A stretch of DNA of 64,000 nucleotides, taken from positions 1-64,000 of the forward strand of contig NZ_JBMNPX010000003.1 of the NCBI RefSeq assembly GCF_050943825.1, read 5' to 3'. Shown one piece after another: positions 53,337-62,183 of the stretch. The stretch is from Pseudoflavonifractor sp050943825 (lineage in GTDB: Bacteria > Bacillota > Clostridia > Oscillospirales > Oscillospiraceae). The first letter of the stretch is position 1, and each line of letters starts with the position of its first letter. The notes below the pieces were generated by a model. That model saw only the letters and a list, made by a program, of their open reading frames with translations, searched no databases and had not been told where the DNA came from. Both the position numbers and the translations under genes were made by a program.

Positions 53337-54776
53337 ATGGAACGTATCAAGCCCCGCACCCTGTCCGGCTTTATGGAGCTGCTGCCGGCGGATCAGGTGC
53401 TCTTTGACCGCATGGTGGCCATCCTCCGGGAGAGCTACGCCCTCTACGGCTTCACTCCCCTGGACACCCCCGCCATCGAGGCCAGCGAGGTTCTGCTGGC
53501 CAAGGGCGGCGGCGAGACCGAGAAGCAGATTTACCGCTTCCAGAAGGGTGACAGCGACCTCTCCCTCCGCTTCGACCTGACCGTCCCCCTGGCCAAGTAC
53601 GTGGCCCTCCACTACAACGAGCTGTCCTTCCCCTTCCGCCGCTTCCAGATCGGCAAGGTCTACCGTGGTGAGCGTGCCCAGCGGGGCCGCTTCCGCGAGT
53701 TCTACCAGGCCGACATCGACGTCATCGGCGACGGCAAGCTGGACATCATCAACGAGGCCGAAATCCCCTCCATCATCTACCGGGCCTTTACCGCCCTGGG
53801 CCTCCACCGGTTCAAAATCCGCGTGAACAACCGGAAGGTGCTCAACGGCCTCTTCGCCCTGCTGGGTCTGGAGCAGCAGGCCGGCGACGTGATGCGCACC
53901 ATCGACAAGCTGGAAAAAATTGGTGTTGATAAGGTGAAGGCAATCCTGGTGGACGACTTCGCCGTGCCCGCCGACACCGCCGACACCCTGCTCAGCCTGC
54001 TCTCCGCCGCCGACCCCATGGCCGCTCTGGAGCCCTTCAAGGGCAGGAACAAGCTGTTCGACCTGGGCGTGGAGGAGCTGAACACCGTGGTGAAGTACAT
54101 GGCCGCCTTCGGCGTGCCCGCCGACCACTTCATGGTGGACCTGACCATCGCCCGGGGCCTGGACTACTACACTGGCACCGTCTATGAGACTGTCATGCTG
54201 GACCACCCCGAGGTGGGCTCCATCTGCTCCGGCGGCCGCTATGACAACCTGGCCGAGTACTACACCGACAAGCAGCTGCCCGGCGTGGGCATCTCCATCG
54301 GCCTGACCCGCCTGTTCTACGTGCTCCAGGAGCAGAAGATGCTCAATCCCGCCTCCAACGCCGCTCCCGCCGACGTGCTCATCCTGCCCATGACCGAGGA
54401 CCTGTCCGCGGCCATCTCCTTTGCCACCGCCCTGCGTGCTCAGGGTGTCCGGGCCCAGCTCCACTGCGAGCAGAAGAAGTTCAAGCAGAAGCTCAACTAC
54501 GCCAACAAGCTCTCCATCCCCTTCGCCGCCTTCCTGGGCGAGGACGAGGTGAAAGCTGGCACTGTCACCGTGAAGAACCTGCTCATGGCCGACGACTTCA
54601 CCGAGGAGGAGAAGGCCGACATGGAGAGCCAGGGCTTCTACAAGCAGGTGACCCTGCCCGTGGCCGAGGCGGTGTCCTACGTGAAGAACTGCCTCAGCGA
54701 CCCCAAGGACGACCGGCCCATCCTGGACAAGGAGCATGTCTCCGCCAAGTACGGCCTGGACAAGCCCCAGGCCTGA
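53337..54776 (+). CDS. hisS: Histidyl-tRNA synthetase
   Basis: This is a 479-residue class II synthetase. Motif 2 is RRFQIGKVYRGERAQRGRFREFYQADID. The His-binding region is ARGLDYYTGTVYE and motif 3 is GGRYDNL...GVGISIGLTRL. A C-terminal anticodon domain is present. It is about 50 residues longer than the compact HisRS. It is preceded by a T-box. AAAGGAG lies before ATG 53337. Confidence 0.95.
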   Translation: MERIKPRTLSGFMELLPADQVLFDRMVAILRESYALYGFTPLDTPAIEASEVLLAKGGGETEKQIYRFQKGDSDLSLRFDLTVPLAKYVALHYNELSFPFRRFQIGKVYRGERAQRGRFREFYQADIDVIGDGKLDIINEAEIPSIIYRAFTALGLHRFKIRVNNRKVLNGLFALLGLEQQAGDVMRTIDKLEKIGVDKVKAILVDDFAVPADTADTLLSLLSAADPMAALEPFKGRNKLFDLGVEELNTVVKYMAAFGVPADHFMVDLTIARGLDYYTGTVYETVMLDHPEVGSICSGGRYDNLAEYYTDKQLPGVGISIGLTRLFYVLQEQKMLNPASNAAPADVLILPMTEDLSAAISFATALRAQGVRAQLHCEQKKFKQKLNYANKLSIPFAAFLGEDEVKAGTVTVKNLLMADDFTEEEKADMESQGFYKQVTLPVAEAVSYVKNCLSDPKDDRPILDKEHVSAKYGLDKPQA

Positions 54777-54880
54777 CAGCGGCTGGAACCCGCCCGAAAA
54801 GGGAACTTTCACCCCCGGTTTCCGTCTGATACAGAGGCGGCGTTCCGCCGCACTCTGACTGCTTACTGGAGGATTTCAAT

Positions 54881-56293
54881 ATGAATCGAAAGCTCATTGC
54901 CGTTGGCCTGTCCCTGGCCCTCACCCTCACCGGCGCCCCCGCCCTGGCCGCGTCCGCCGCGGACGGCGCCTTCCCCTCCCTCAACACCTACCCCGGCTAC
55001 GCCGATGTGCCCGCCGGAAGCTGGTTTGAGTCCAGCGCCAAAATCTGCTACGAGACCGGCCTCATCACCGGCTCCGACAAGGGCTTTGAGCCCTACCGCA
55101 CCATGGCCGTGTCCGAGGCGGCTGCCATCGCCGCCCGCATGGCCGAAATTCTGGACGGCGGCGACGGCCTGTTTGACAATCCCGCCGGCTCCCCCTGGTA
55201 CACCGGCGCGGTGGACTACCTGAAGGGTCTGGCCAAGGACGACGCCATGGTGCTCTCCCTGCTGTCCCAGCCCGACCAGACTGTCACCCGGCTGGGCTTC
55301 CTCAAGCTGCTGTCCGCCGCTCTGCCCGCTGACCAGCTGAGCGCCATCAACAGCATCACCTCCCTGCCCGACACCGCCGACGCCGACGTGCTCCGCTTCT
55401 ACAACGCGGGCATCCTTACCGGCGTCAACGAGTACGGCATGTTTGCCGGGTCCAACACCCTGACCCGCAGCGAGGCCGCCGCCATGGTGGCCCGTGTAGC
55501 CCGGGAGGAGCTGCGCACCACCTTCACCCCCACCTTTGACGCGGTGGTGTGGGCCTCCCTGGACGTGCCCGACACGGTGTACTTCCAGGGCAATGGCAAG
55601 ACCGTCACTTCCAGGGACTACCTGAAGGCCGTTCTCACCGCTGTGTCCACCCTGGGCAGCGACTTCCTGTGGAACGAGCAGCACGCCTCCGGTGTGACCA
55701 ACGAGGCCTGGGTGGAGAACACCGCCATGTCTGCCCTGGGCGTCACCAAGGACATGGCCACCGAGCAGTACAAGGACCTGGACCTGCAGGTGTTTTACAG
55801 CCGCTATCTGGACCTGACCGGCGGCCAGGTGACCCGGAACACGGAGTACACCCTCTATGTGGGCCAGGAGGGAGACTTTGTCCCCTTCTTCACCAACAGC
55901 CCTCTGGACCCGGCGGAAGAGAGCGCGCTTCTGGTGGAGCATTTTCTCACTGAGATGAGCGACCTCACCGGCTGGAATCTGGACGCCGCCGCCGTCACCG
56001 TGGGCAAGGATGGCGTGACCGTGGCCTGGGCGGACACCTGCGCCCTGTTTGTGGGCCCCCCCGAGCCCCAGAAGGAGGGCTTCCACATGTACGACGCCAA
56101 CCAGCTGGCCTTCACCCTGCTGGACAGCGTGAAGCGCACCATCCAGTGCGCCTTCTCCCCCGCCAACCCGGACAGCCTCAACGTCTGGTTCTGCGCCGCC
56201 GACGGCAGCGCCCTCAAGCTGGACAACCTGGGCGTCACCCTGCCCATTGACCAGCCCTATTCCCACAGCCTGCTGGAGAGTCTGATGGGGTAA
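54881..56293 (+). CDS. SLH-domain secreted protein between hisS and aspS
   Basis: This is a 470-residue exported protein with a signal peptide ending near ALAASAA. SLH-like repeats occupy residues about 35-205 (YPGYADVPAGSWFESSAKICY, LTRSEAAAMVARVA). The central region is not recognised. The C-terminal part (LLDSVKRTIQCAF, ADGSALKLDNLG) weakly resembles a GerMN-type domain; this is speculative. GGAGG precedes the ATG. It interrupts the usual hisS-aspS pair. Confidence 0.8.
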   Translation: MNRKLIAVGLSLALTLTGAPALAASAADGAFPSLNTYPGYADVPAGSWFESSAKICYETGLITGSDKGFEPYRTMAVSEAAAIAARMAEILDGGDGLFDNPAGSPWYTGAVDYLKGLAKDDAMVLSLLSQPDQTVTRLGFLKLLSAALPADQLSAINSITSLPDTADADVLRFYNAGILTGVNEYGMFAGSNTLTRSEAAAMVARVAREELRTTFTPTFDAVVWASLDVPDTVYFQGNGKTVTSRDYLKAVLTAVSTLGSDFLWNEQHASGVTNEAWVENTAMSALGVTKDMATEQYKDLDLQVFYSRYLDLTGGQVTRNTEYTLYVGQEGDFVPFFTNSPLDPAEESALLVEHFLTEMSDLTGWNLDAAAVTVGKDGVTVAWADTCALFVGPPEPQKEGFHMYDANQLAFTLLDSVKRTIQCAFSPANPDSLNVWFCAADGSALKLDNLGVTLPIDQPYSHSLLESLMG

Positions 56294-56298
56294 ATTCA

Positions 56299-56326
56299 AT
56301 ACAATCTGTTATTTATAACATTGTAT
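56299..56326. promoter_or_regulatory. AT-rich hairpin before aspS
   Basis: The arms ATACAAT and ATTGTAT enclose GTTAT-TT-ATAAC, giving a 12-bp AT-rich stem with a two-base bulge. It fills the 57-base gap before aspS. It lacks GC pairs and looks more like an operator than a terminator. Confidence 0.4.
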
Positions 56327-56350
56327 ATTACAATTTGGAGTTGATTTTTC

Positions 56351-58150
56351 ATGGATAACGCGCGTACCTGCTACCGCAGCCACTCCTGCGGTGAGCTCCG
56401 CATGGAGCACGTGGGACAGACCGTCACCCTGGCGGGCTTCCTGGAGAACTTCCGTGAGGTGGGCGCCAGCCTGGGCTTCGCAGTGCTGCGGGACTTCTAC
56501 GGCACCACCCAGGTGGTGGCCGAGACCGAGGAGATGGTCAAGACCATCAAGGCCCTGAACAAGGAGTCCACCATCCAGGTCACCGGCGTGGTGCGGGAGC
56601 GGGACAGCAAGAACCCCAAGCTGCCCACCGGCGACATCGAGGTGGTGCCTGAGAAGATCGAGGTGCTGGGCCGCTGCCGCCACAACGAGCTGCCCTTCCC
56701 CATCAACCGCAGCCGTGAGGCTGACGAGTCCGCCCGCCTGAAGTACCGCTATCTGGACCTGCGCAACCCCGAGGTGAAGAACAACATCGTGCTGCGCTGC
56801 CAGGTGGTGTCCGCCCTGCGGCAGGCCATGACCGCCCACGGCTTCATGGAGATCACCACCCCCATCCTGACCGCCTCCTCCCCCGAGGGCGCCCGCGACT
56901 ACCTGGTGCCCAGCCGGAAGCACCCCGGCAAGTTCTACGCCCTGCCCCAGGCACCCCAGCAGTTCAAGCAGCTGCTGATGGCCTCCGGCTTCGACAAGTA
57001 CTTCCAGATTGCCCCCTGCTTCCGTGACGAGGACGCCCGCGGCGACCGCTCCCCCGGCGAGTTCTACCAGCTGGACATGGAGATGGCCTTTGCCGACCAG
57101 GAGGACGTGTTCACCGTTCTGGAGGACGTGCTGCCCCCCATCTTCGCCAAGTACGGCAAGTATGACACCGCCTCCTCCGCCCCCTTCAAGCGCATCCCCT
57201 ACCTGGAGGCCATGGAGACCTACGGCTCCGACAAGCCCGACCTGCGCATTGACCTGACCGCTCAGGACGCCACCGAGGCCCTGGGCGCCTGCGGCTTCGG
57301 CCCCTTCGAGGGCAACACCGTCAAGGCCGTCAAGGTCACCGGCTTCTCCGCCACCCGCAAGCAGATTGACAAGCTGTGCGCCGACGTGGAGGTCCAGTCC
57401 GGCGGCAAGGTCTACTGGTTCCGCTACGACGAGAACGGCGAGATTGTGGGCGGCATCGCCAAGTTTGTCCAGCCCATCAAGGACGCCGTGGTGGCCGCTC
57501 TGGGCCTGGAGAAGGGCACCTTCGTGGGCCTGACCGCCGGCAAGAAGCTCTCCGCTCAGAAGACCGCCGGTGTGCTCATCAAGATGCTGGCTCCCCTGTG
57601 CCCCGACCACTTCCACAAGGAGACCTACGAGTTCTGCTGGATCGTGGACTTCCCCATGTACGAGATTGGCGAGGAGAGCGGCGAGCTGGAGTTCTGCCAC
57701 AACCCCTTCTCCATGCCCAACGGCGGCCTGGAGATTCTGAAGAAGGCCGCCGACGGCCAGGTGGACCCCCTGTCCATCACCGCCTTCCAGTACGACCTGG
57801 TGTGCAACGGCGTGGAGCTGTCCTCCGGCGCCGTCCGGAACCACGACCCCGAGATTATGATTGAGGCCTTCCAGCTGGTGCGGCTGGGCGAGGACGACGT
57901 GAAGAGCAAGTTCCCCGCCATGTACAACGCCTTCACCTACGGCGCTCCCCCCCACGCCGGTATCGCCCCCGGTGTGGACCGCATGGTCATGCTGCTGGCC
58001 GGTGAGGACTCCATCCGTGAGATCATCCCCTTCCCCATGAACAAGAACGCCCAGGACCTGATGATGAACGCCCCGTCCTTCGTCACCCAGAAGCAGCTGG
58101 ACGAGCTGAACATCGTCTGCACCAAGAAAGAGGAAGAGACCGCCGAGTAA
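56351..58150 (+). CDS. aspS: Aspartyl-tRNA synthetase
   Basis: This is a 599-residue class II synthetase of the bacterial type. The N-terminal OB-fold anticodon domain is at about 15-110, and the catalytic core carries FRDEDARGDRSPGEFYQLDME (motif 2). The bacteria-specific GAD insertion is at about 280-420, and motif 3 is GIAPGVDRMVMLLAGE. TTGGAG precedes ATG 56351. Confidence 0.96.
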   Translation: MDNARTCYRSHSCGELRMEHVGQTVTLAGFLENFREVGASLGFAVLRDFYGTTQVVAETEEMVKTIKALNKESTIQVTGVVRERDSKNPKLPTGDIEVVPEKIEVLGRCRHNELPFPINRSREADESARLKYRYLDLRNPEVKNNIVLRCQVVSALRQAMTAHGFMEITTPILTASSPEGARDYLVPSRKHPGKFYALPQAPQQFKQLLMASGFDKYFQIAPCFRDEDARGDRSPGEFYQLDMEMAFADQEDVFTVLEDVLPPIFAKYGKYDTASSAPFKRIPYLEAMETYGSDKPDLRIDLTAQDATEALGACGFGPFEGNTVKAVKVTGFSATRKQIDKLCADVEVQSGGKVYWFRYDENGEIVGGIAKFVQPIKDAVVAALGLEKGTFVGLTAGKKLSAQKTAGVLIKMLAPLCPDHFHKETYEFCWIVDFPMYEIGEESGELEFCHNPFSMPNGGLEILKKAADGQVDPLSITAFQYDLVCNGVELSSGAVRNHDPEIMIEAFQLVRLGEDDVKSKFPAMYNAFTYGAPPHAGIAPGVDRMVMLLAGEDSIREIIPFPMNKNAQDLMMNAPSFVTQKQLDELNIVCTKKEEETAE

Positions 58151-58217
58151 GGCCTCTTCCTCCCGGGAACCTTTCGTTTTCCCGCCCTGCCACAGAAAGA
58201 AAAAGGAGTGACGGTTC

Positions 58218-59039
58218 ATGTCCCATCTGCCCGGTTCCATCGGTCTTACCGGAGTGAAAAACGCCCGCGAGCTGGGCGGTATTCCCGCTGCCGGGGGAAA
58301 GAAGGTGCGGAAGGGCCTGCTGCTGCGCACCGGCGCTCTGTGCGACGCCACGGAGGAGGACCGCCGCATCCTGGCCCAGGACTACCGCCTGGCCTGGGTG
58401 GCGGACTTCCGTACCCTGAAGGAGGCCAACGCCCGTCCTGACCCGGCCTTCCGGGGCGCCTCCTTCTACCACCTGCTGGTGCTGGATGAGAACGGCGGCG
58501 GCATGAGCCGTGCGGCCCGGTCGGTGGCTGAGCATGGCCGCAGCGACTTCAACGCCATGCTGCTGTCCATGGCCAAGTCGGGCACCTTCAGCGACAAGTC
58601 CTACTGCGAGCTCTTCTTCACCGCCTGGGGTCTGGAGGCCTACCGGGCCTTCCTGGACCTGGCCCTGAAAAACGACGGGGAGCACGCCCTCCTCTTCCAC
58701 TGCACCGCCGGCAAGGACCGCACCGGCATCGGCGCGGCCCTGCTCCTCTCCGCCCTTGGGGCGGACCGGGAGGCCATTATGGAGGACTTCCTCCTCACCA
58801 ACCGGTACCTGGCCCACGAGCTGGCCCTGGTGGAGGAGTACGTCCGCCGGAGCTGCCCCGATGAGGCCGAGGCCCTGATGCCCGCCATCAAGGCCACCGC
58901 GGGCGTGGACCGGCGGAGCCTGGAGAACCTGCTGGATGAGATTGACCAGCGGTTCGGCTCCATGGACAGTCTGCTCACCGGCCCCATGGGCTTCAACAGC
59001 CGGAAGCTGGAGCGGCTGCAGAGCATTTATCTGGAATAA
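58218..59039 (+). CDS. Tyrosine phosphatase family protein (Y_phosphatase3 type)
   Basis: This 273-residue phosphatase has the P-loop HCTAGKDRTGIG near residue 160 (CX5R with the KD variant of MptpB and LipA phosphatases) and the N-terminal GLTGVKNARELGG. Members dephosphorylate proteins or phosphoinositides. No signal peptide is visible. AAAGGAG precedes the ATG. Confidence 0.88.
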   Translation: MSHLPGSIGLTGVKNARELGGIPAAGGKKVRKGLLLRTGALCDATEEDRRILAQDYRLAWVADFRTLKEANARPDPAFRGASFYHLLVLDENGGGMSRAARSVAEHGRSDFNAMLLSMAKSGTFSDKSYCELFFTAWGLEAYRAFLDLALKNDGEHALLFHCTAGKDRTGIGAALLLSALGADREAIMEDFLLTNRYLAHELALVEEYVRRSCPDEAEALMPAIKATAGVDRRSLENLLDEIDQRFGSMDSLLTGPMGFNSRKLERLQSIYLE

Positions 59040-59046
59040 CCGCCTG

Positions 59047-59095
59047 AAAAGACCGTCCCCCGGTGGGAGAAATCCTACCGGGGGACGGTCTTTTT
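59047..59095 (+). terminator. Strong terminator after the phosphatase gene
   Basis: The 18-bp stem AAAAGACCGTCCCCCGGT pairs with its complement around an inner GGA/TCC loop and is followed by TTTTT. Confidence 0.88.
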
Positions 59096-59167
59096 AAAAT
59101 GTTCACAAATTAGCCGCCGCCGTTCACAAAATGTTCCCAGTTTTTTCAGACTGATTTCAGTTTAATT

Positions 59168-59330
59168 GGGTATTATATGGGTGTCAACAGAGATGATACC
59201 TCTCTTGACTCTTCCCAAGCCCGGACGGAGCCTTGAGCAAGTTCCGCCAATCGGGCCGCGTTTCTTCTTTCCTTCTTTCCCGGCAAAAAGCCGGCCTGTC
59301 CGCAGGCCGGCTTTTTGCCGTTCTTCTTTT
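59168..59330 (+). ncRNA. Small-RNA-like unit 3, probable relative of the units before xpt
   Basis: It shares GGGTATTATA with unit 2 at the promoter position, and TTTGCCGTTCTT plus TTTTTCTC at the 3' end. It also has a pyrimidine-rich stretch (TTTCTTCTTTCCTTCTTTCC) just before a 16-bp terminator stem (59281-59320). An internal hairpin (GCCCG...CGGGC, 59219-59255) is present. A frame crosses this stretch but has no ribosome site. Confidence 0.45.
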
Positions 59331-59408
59331 TCTCCCCATCTGGGGCCGCCTTGCGGGTTCGGGCCGGTTCTGCTATACTGGAGGAAACATTTTTCGGGAG
59401 ATGACGCC

Positions 59409-60743
59409 ATGGGACCCACCCCCCTCTACGATGCTCTCCGGGCCTTTGCCGCCCAGGACCCCCTGCGGATGCACATGCCCGGCCACAAGGGCCGCGCCAT
59501 GCCCGCCTCCGAGTTCACCCCCCTGGCGGCCATGGACTTCACCGAGCTGCCCCCCACCGGCGACCTCTTCGCCGGAGACGGGCCCATCAAGGCGGCCGAG
59601 GACCTGTGGCGGGACACCCTCAACATGGGGGAGTGTCTGTTTCTCACCGGCGGCTCCACCCAGGGCATGCTGACCGCCCTCACCCTCACCTGCCGCCCCG
59701 GGGACAGCGTGCTGCTGGACCGTGGGTGTCACCGGTCGGTGTACAACGCCCTGGCCCTGCTGGACCTGCACCCCGTCTTTCTGCCCCGGCCCTGGCTGGC
59801 GGAGGCGGGCGTCACCGGCCCCGTTCAGCCCGGCGACGTGGAAAAATGGCTGGATTCCCGGCCGGAAATCAAGACTGTCTGTATTACCTCGCCCACATAT
59901 TACGGTGTGTTGTCGGATTTGCCCGCTCTGGCCCACATCATCCATTCCCGGGGTGGAAAGCTGGTCGTGGACGCCGCCCACGGCGCCCACCTGCCCTTCC
60001 TGGGGTACACGGGCATGGAGGAAGTGGACATCGCCGTGGTGTCCGCCCACAAAACACTCCCCGCCCTGGGCCAGACCGCCCTGCTGCTGTCGGGGAAAAG
60101 CAGCGGCTTTGCCCACGGCGACCTGCGCGCCGCCGCGTCCCTGTACGGCAGCTCCAGTCCCTCCTATGTGCTGATGGCCAGCCTGGACCTGGCCCGTGCC
60201 TGGATGGAGAGCGAGGGAAAAACCGCCTATGAGGAGGCCGCGGCACAGACGACGGCGCTCCGGCAGCGCTTCCCCTCCCTGACGCCGGACATGGCGCCCC
60301 TGGACCCCACCCGCTTCGTGCTGCGCACCGGGGACGGCTTCGCCGTCCAGGAGGCTCTGGAGGAGCTGGGGGTGTGGCCCGAGATGGCGGACGCGGGCCA
60401 CGTGGTGTTCATCCCCACCTGCGCCGACGGTCCCGAGGACTTCGCCCGGCTCTCTGACGCCATTTCCCGGGTGAACCCGCCGCCCCCGGAGGCCAACCCC
60501 TTCCCGCCGCCCCCTCCCCTGCCCCGGCTGGTGCGCTCCCCCAGACAGGCCCGGTTCGCCCCAAGCGAGACCGTGCCCTTTGCCGCCGCCGAGGGCCGGA
60601 TATCCGCCGGGCAGATTGCCCCTTACCCGCCGGGTGTGCCCGTGGTGGCTCCCGGCGAGGAAATCGGGAAAAAACATCTCGCATATTTGTCGGAGATAGG
60701 TTATAATATGGAAAAAGAGGGCTGCCGGGTGCTCTGCCTGTAA
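59409..60743 (+). CDS. Orn/Lys/Arg decarboxylase-like PLP enzyme (YaaO type)
   Basis: This is a 444-residue PLP fold-type I enzyme. The start PLYDALRAFAAQDPLRMHMP and GHKGR, the segment VDAAHGAHLPF and the PLP lysine in VSAHKTLPALGQTA (about 220) identify the arginine/lysine/ornithine decarboxylase family. YaaO-type members are of about this length. The substrate is unproven. GGGAG lies before ATG 59409. In Bacillus yaaO lies beside tmk, darA, holB and ricT; here tmk is missing. Confidence 0.85.
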   Translation: MGPTPLYDALRAFAAQDPLRMHMPGHKGRAMPASEFTPLAAMDFTELPPTGDLFAGDGPIKAAEDLWRDTLNMGECLFLTGGSTQGMLTALTLTCRPGDSVLLDRGCHRSVYNALALLDLHPVFLPRPWLAEAGVTGPVQPGDVEKWLDSRPEIKTVCITSPTYYGVLSDLPALAHIIHSRGGKLVVDAAHGAHLPFLGYTGMEEVDIAVVSAHKTLPALGQTALLLSGKSSGFAHGDLRAAASLYGSSSPSYVLMASLDLARAWMESEGKTAYEEAAAQTTALRQRFPSLTPDMAPLDPTRFVLRTGDGFAVQEALEELGVWPEMADAGHVVFIPTCADGPEDFARLSDAISRVNPPPPEANPFPPPPPLPRLVRSPRQARFAPSETVPFAAAEGRISAGQIAPYPPGVPVVAPGEEIGKKHLAYLSEIGYNMEKEGCRVLCL

Positions 60744-60798
60744 GTGTGTGGCAGGCAGGCCCGCCCTCTCTCTCATTGTTCCTTCAGGAGGGATTACC

Positions 60799-61122
60799 AT
60801 GAAACTGATTCTTGCCATTATCAACCGGGACGACGCCAACGCCGTCACTCAGGCCCTGACCAAAAAGGGCTTCTCCTCCACCAAGCTGTCCACCACCGGC
60901 GGCTTCCTCATGGCGGGCAACGTGACCATCCTGGTGGGCGTGGACGAGGAGAAGGTCCAGGCCGTGATTGATATCATCAAGGAGCACTCCCACAGCCGCA
61001 AGGAGCTGATCCCCACCACCACCGAGATGAGCTACGGGTACTACCCCTCCATGCCGGTGGAGGTGCTGGTTGGCGGCGCCACCATCTTCGTGGTGGACAT
61101 TGAGCGGTTCGAGCGCGTCTGA
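60799..61122 (+). CDS. darA: Cyclic-di-AMP receptor DarA (YaaQ/PstA)
   Basis: This is a 107-residue PII-like trimeric protein that binds c-di-AMP. MKLILAIINRDDANAV, LSTTGGFLMAGNVTILVGV and the C-terminal GGATIFVVDIERFERV match the family. AGGAGGG precedes ATG 60799. The TGA overlaps the holB start (TGATG). Confidence 0.93.
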   Translation: MKLILAIINRDDANAVTQALTKKGFSSTKLSTTGGFLMAGNVTILVGVDEEKVQAVIDIIKEHSHSRKELIPTTTEMSYGYYPSMPVEVLVGGATIFVVDIERFERV

Positions 61123-62117
61123 TGAACCTGAGCCTTCTGGCGGGCAACGCCGCCCTCAAGGGGCAGCTGGAGGCCCAGACCGCCCGCCGGGGCCTGTCCC
61201 ACGCGTACATTCTCAGCGGCCCGGCCGGGGCTGGCAAGCGTACGCTGGCCCGGGTCCTGGCCGCTGCCTTTGTATGCCGTGGGCAGGGGGACAAGCCCTG
61301 CCTGTCCTGCCCCGACTGCCGCAAGGCCATGGGGGGCATCCACCCGGACATCTCCGTCATCGGGGACGACGGCAAGGACATCAGCGTGGCCCAGGTGCGC
61401 GCACTCCGCTCCGACGCCTACATCCGCCCCAACGAGGCCGGGCGCAAGGTGTACATTCTGGAAAACGCCCAGACCATGAACGCCAGCGCCCAGAATGCCA
61501 TGCTCAAGCTGCTGGAGGAGGGGCCGCCCTACGCCGCCTTCCTCCTCCTCACCGACAACGCCGCCGCCCTGCTCCAGACCGTCCGGTCCCGGTGCGAGGT
61601 GGTGACACTGTCGCCGGTGACCGAGGCGGAGGCCGAGGACTGGCTGTCCCGCAGGTACCCGGACAAGCCCCGGGAGGCCATTGTGGGGGCTGCACAGCGC
61701 TGCGAGGGCCTGCTGGGCCGTGCCGTGGCCGAGCTGGCCGGCGCCTCCGGCGGAGAGAGCCAGGCCCGTGCCGCCGCGCCCGAGCTGATTGCCCGGCTGT
61801 CCGCCGGGGATGAGCTGGCACTGATGGAATTGTGCATCTCCCTGGAGAAGTGGGACCGGGACAGCCTGTCCGACCTCTTCTCTGAGGGGGTTCTTCTGCT
61901 GCGCCACGCCCTGGTGCTCCGCACCGGCGGAGACTGCGGCGAGGCCGACCCCGACCGCCGCGCCGCCGCTGCAAAGGCGGCCCAGGCCCTGTCCCCCAGG
62001 GCGCTGCTCGCCGCCGTGGACGTGCTGGAGCAGCTGCGCACCTCCTGCGCCTTCAACGTGGGCGCGGGACACCTGGCCGGCTGGCTGTGCGCCGCTCTCG
62101 CCCGCTGCCGGGGGTAA
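61122..62117 (+). CDS. holB: DNA polymerase III subunit delta'
   Basis: This 331-residue clamp-loader subunit has a modified P-loop GPAGAGKRTLA, a zinc-binding cysteine set (CRGQGDKPCLSCPDC), the NAMLKLLEEGP segment and the SRC motif (TVRSRCEVV). It sits in the usual darA-holB-ricT order and is coupled to darA. Confidence 0.93.
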   Translation: MNLSLLAGNAALKGQLEAQTARRGLSHAYILSGPAGAGKRTLARVLAAAFVCRGQGDKPCLSCPDCRKAMGGIHPDISVIGDDGKDISVAQVRALRSDAYIRPNEAGRKVYILENAQTMNASAQNAMLKLLEEGPPYAAFLLLTDNAAALLQTVRSRCEVVTLSPVTEAEAEDWLSRRYPDKPREAIVGAAQRCEGLLGRAVAELAGASGGESQARAAAPELIARLSAGDELALMELCISLEKWDRDSLSDLFSEGVLLLRHALVLRTGGDCGEADPDRRAAAAKAAQALSPRALLAAVDVLEQLRTSCAFNVGAGHLAGWLCAALARCRG

Positions 62118-62183
62118 TGGCCCATTCCCGCCGCCGTGGCGGTTTATTCTGAACGTGCGCCCAGGTGGGCGCTGGAGGTACCT

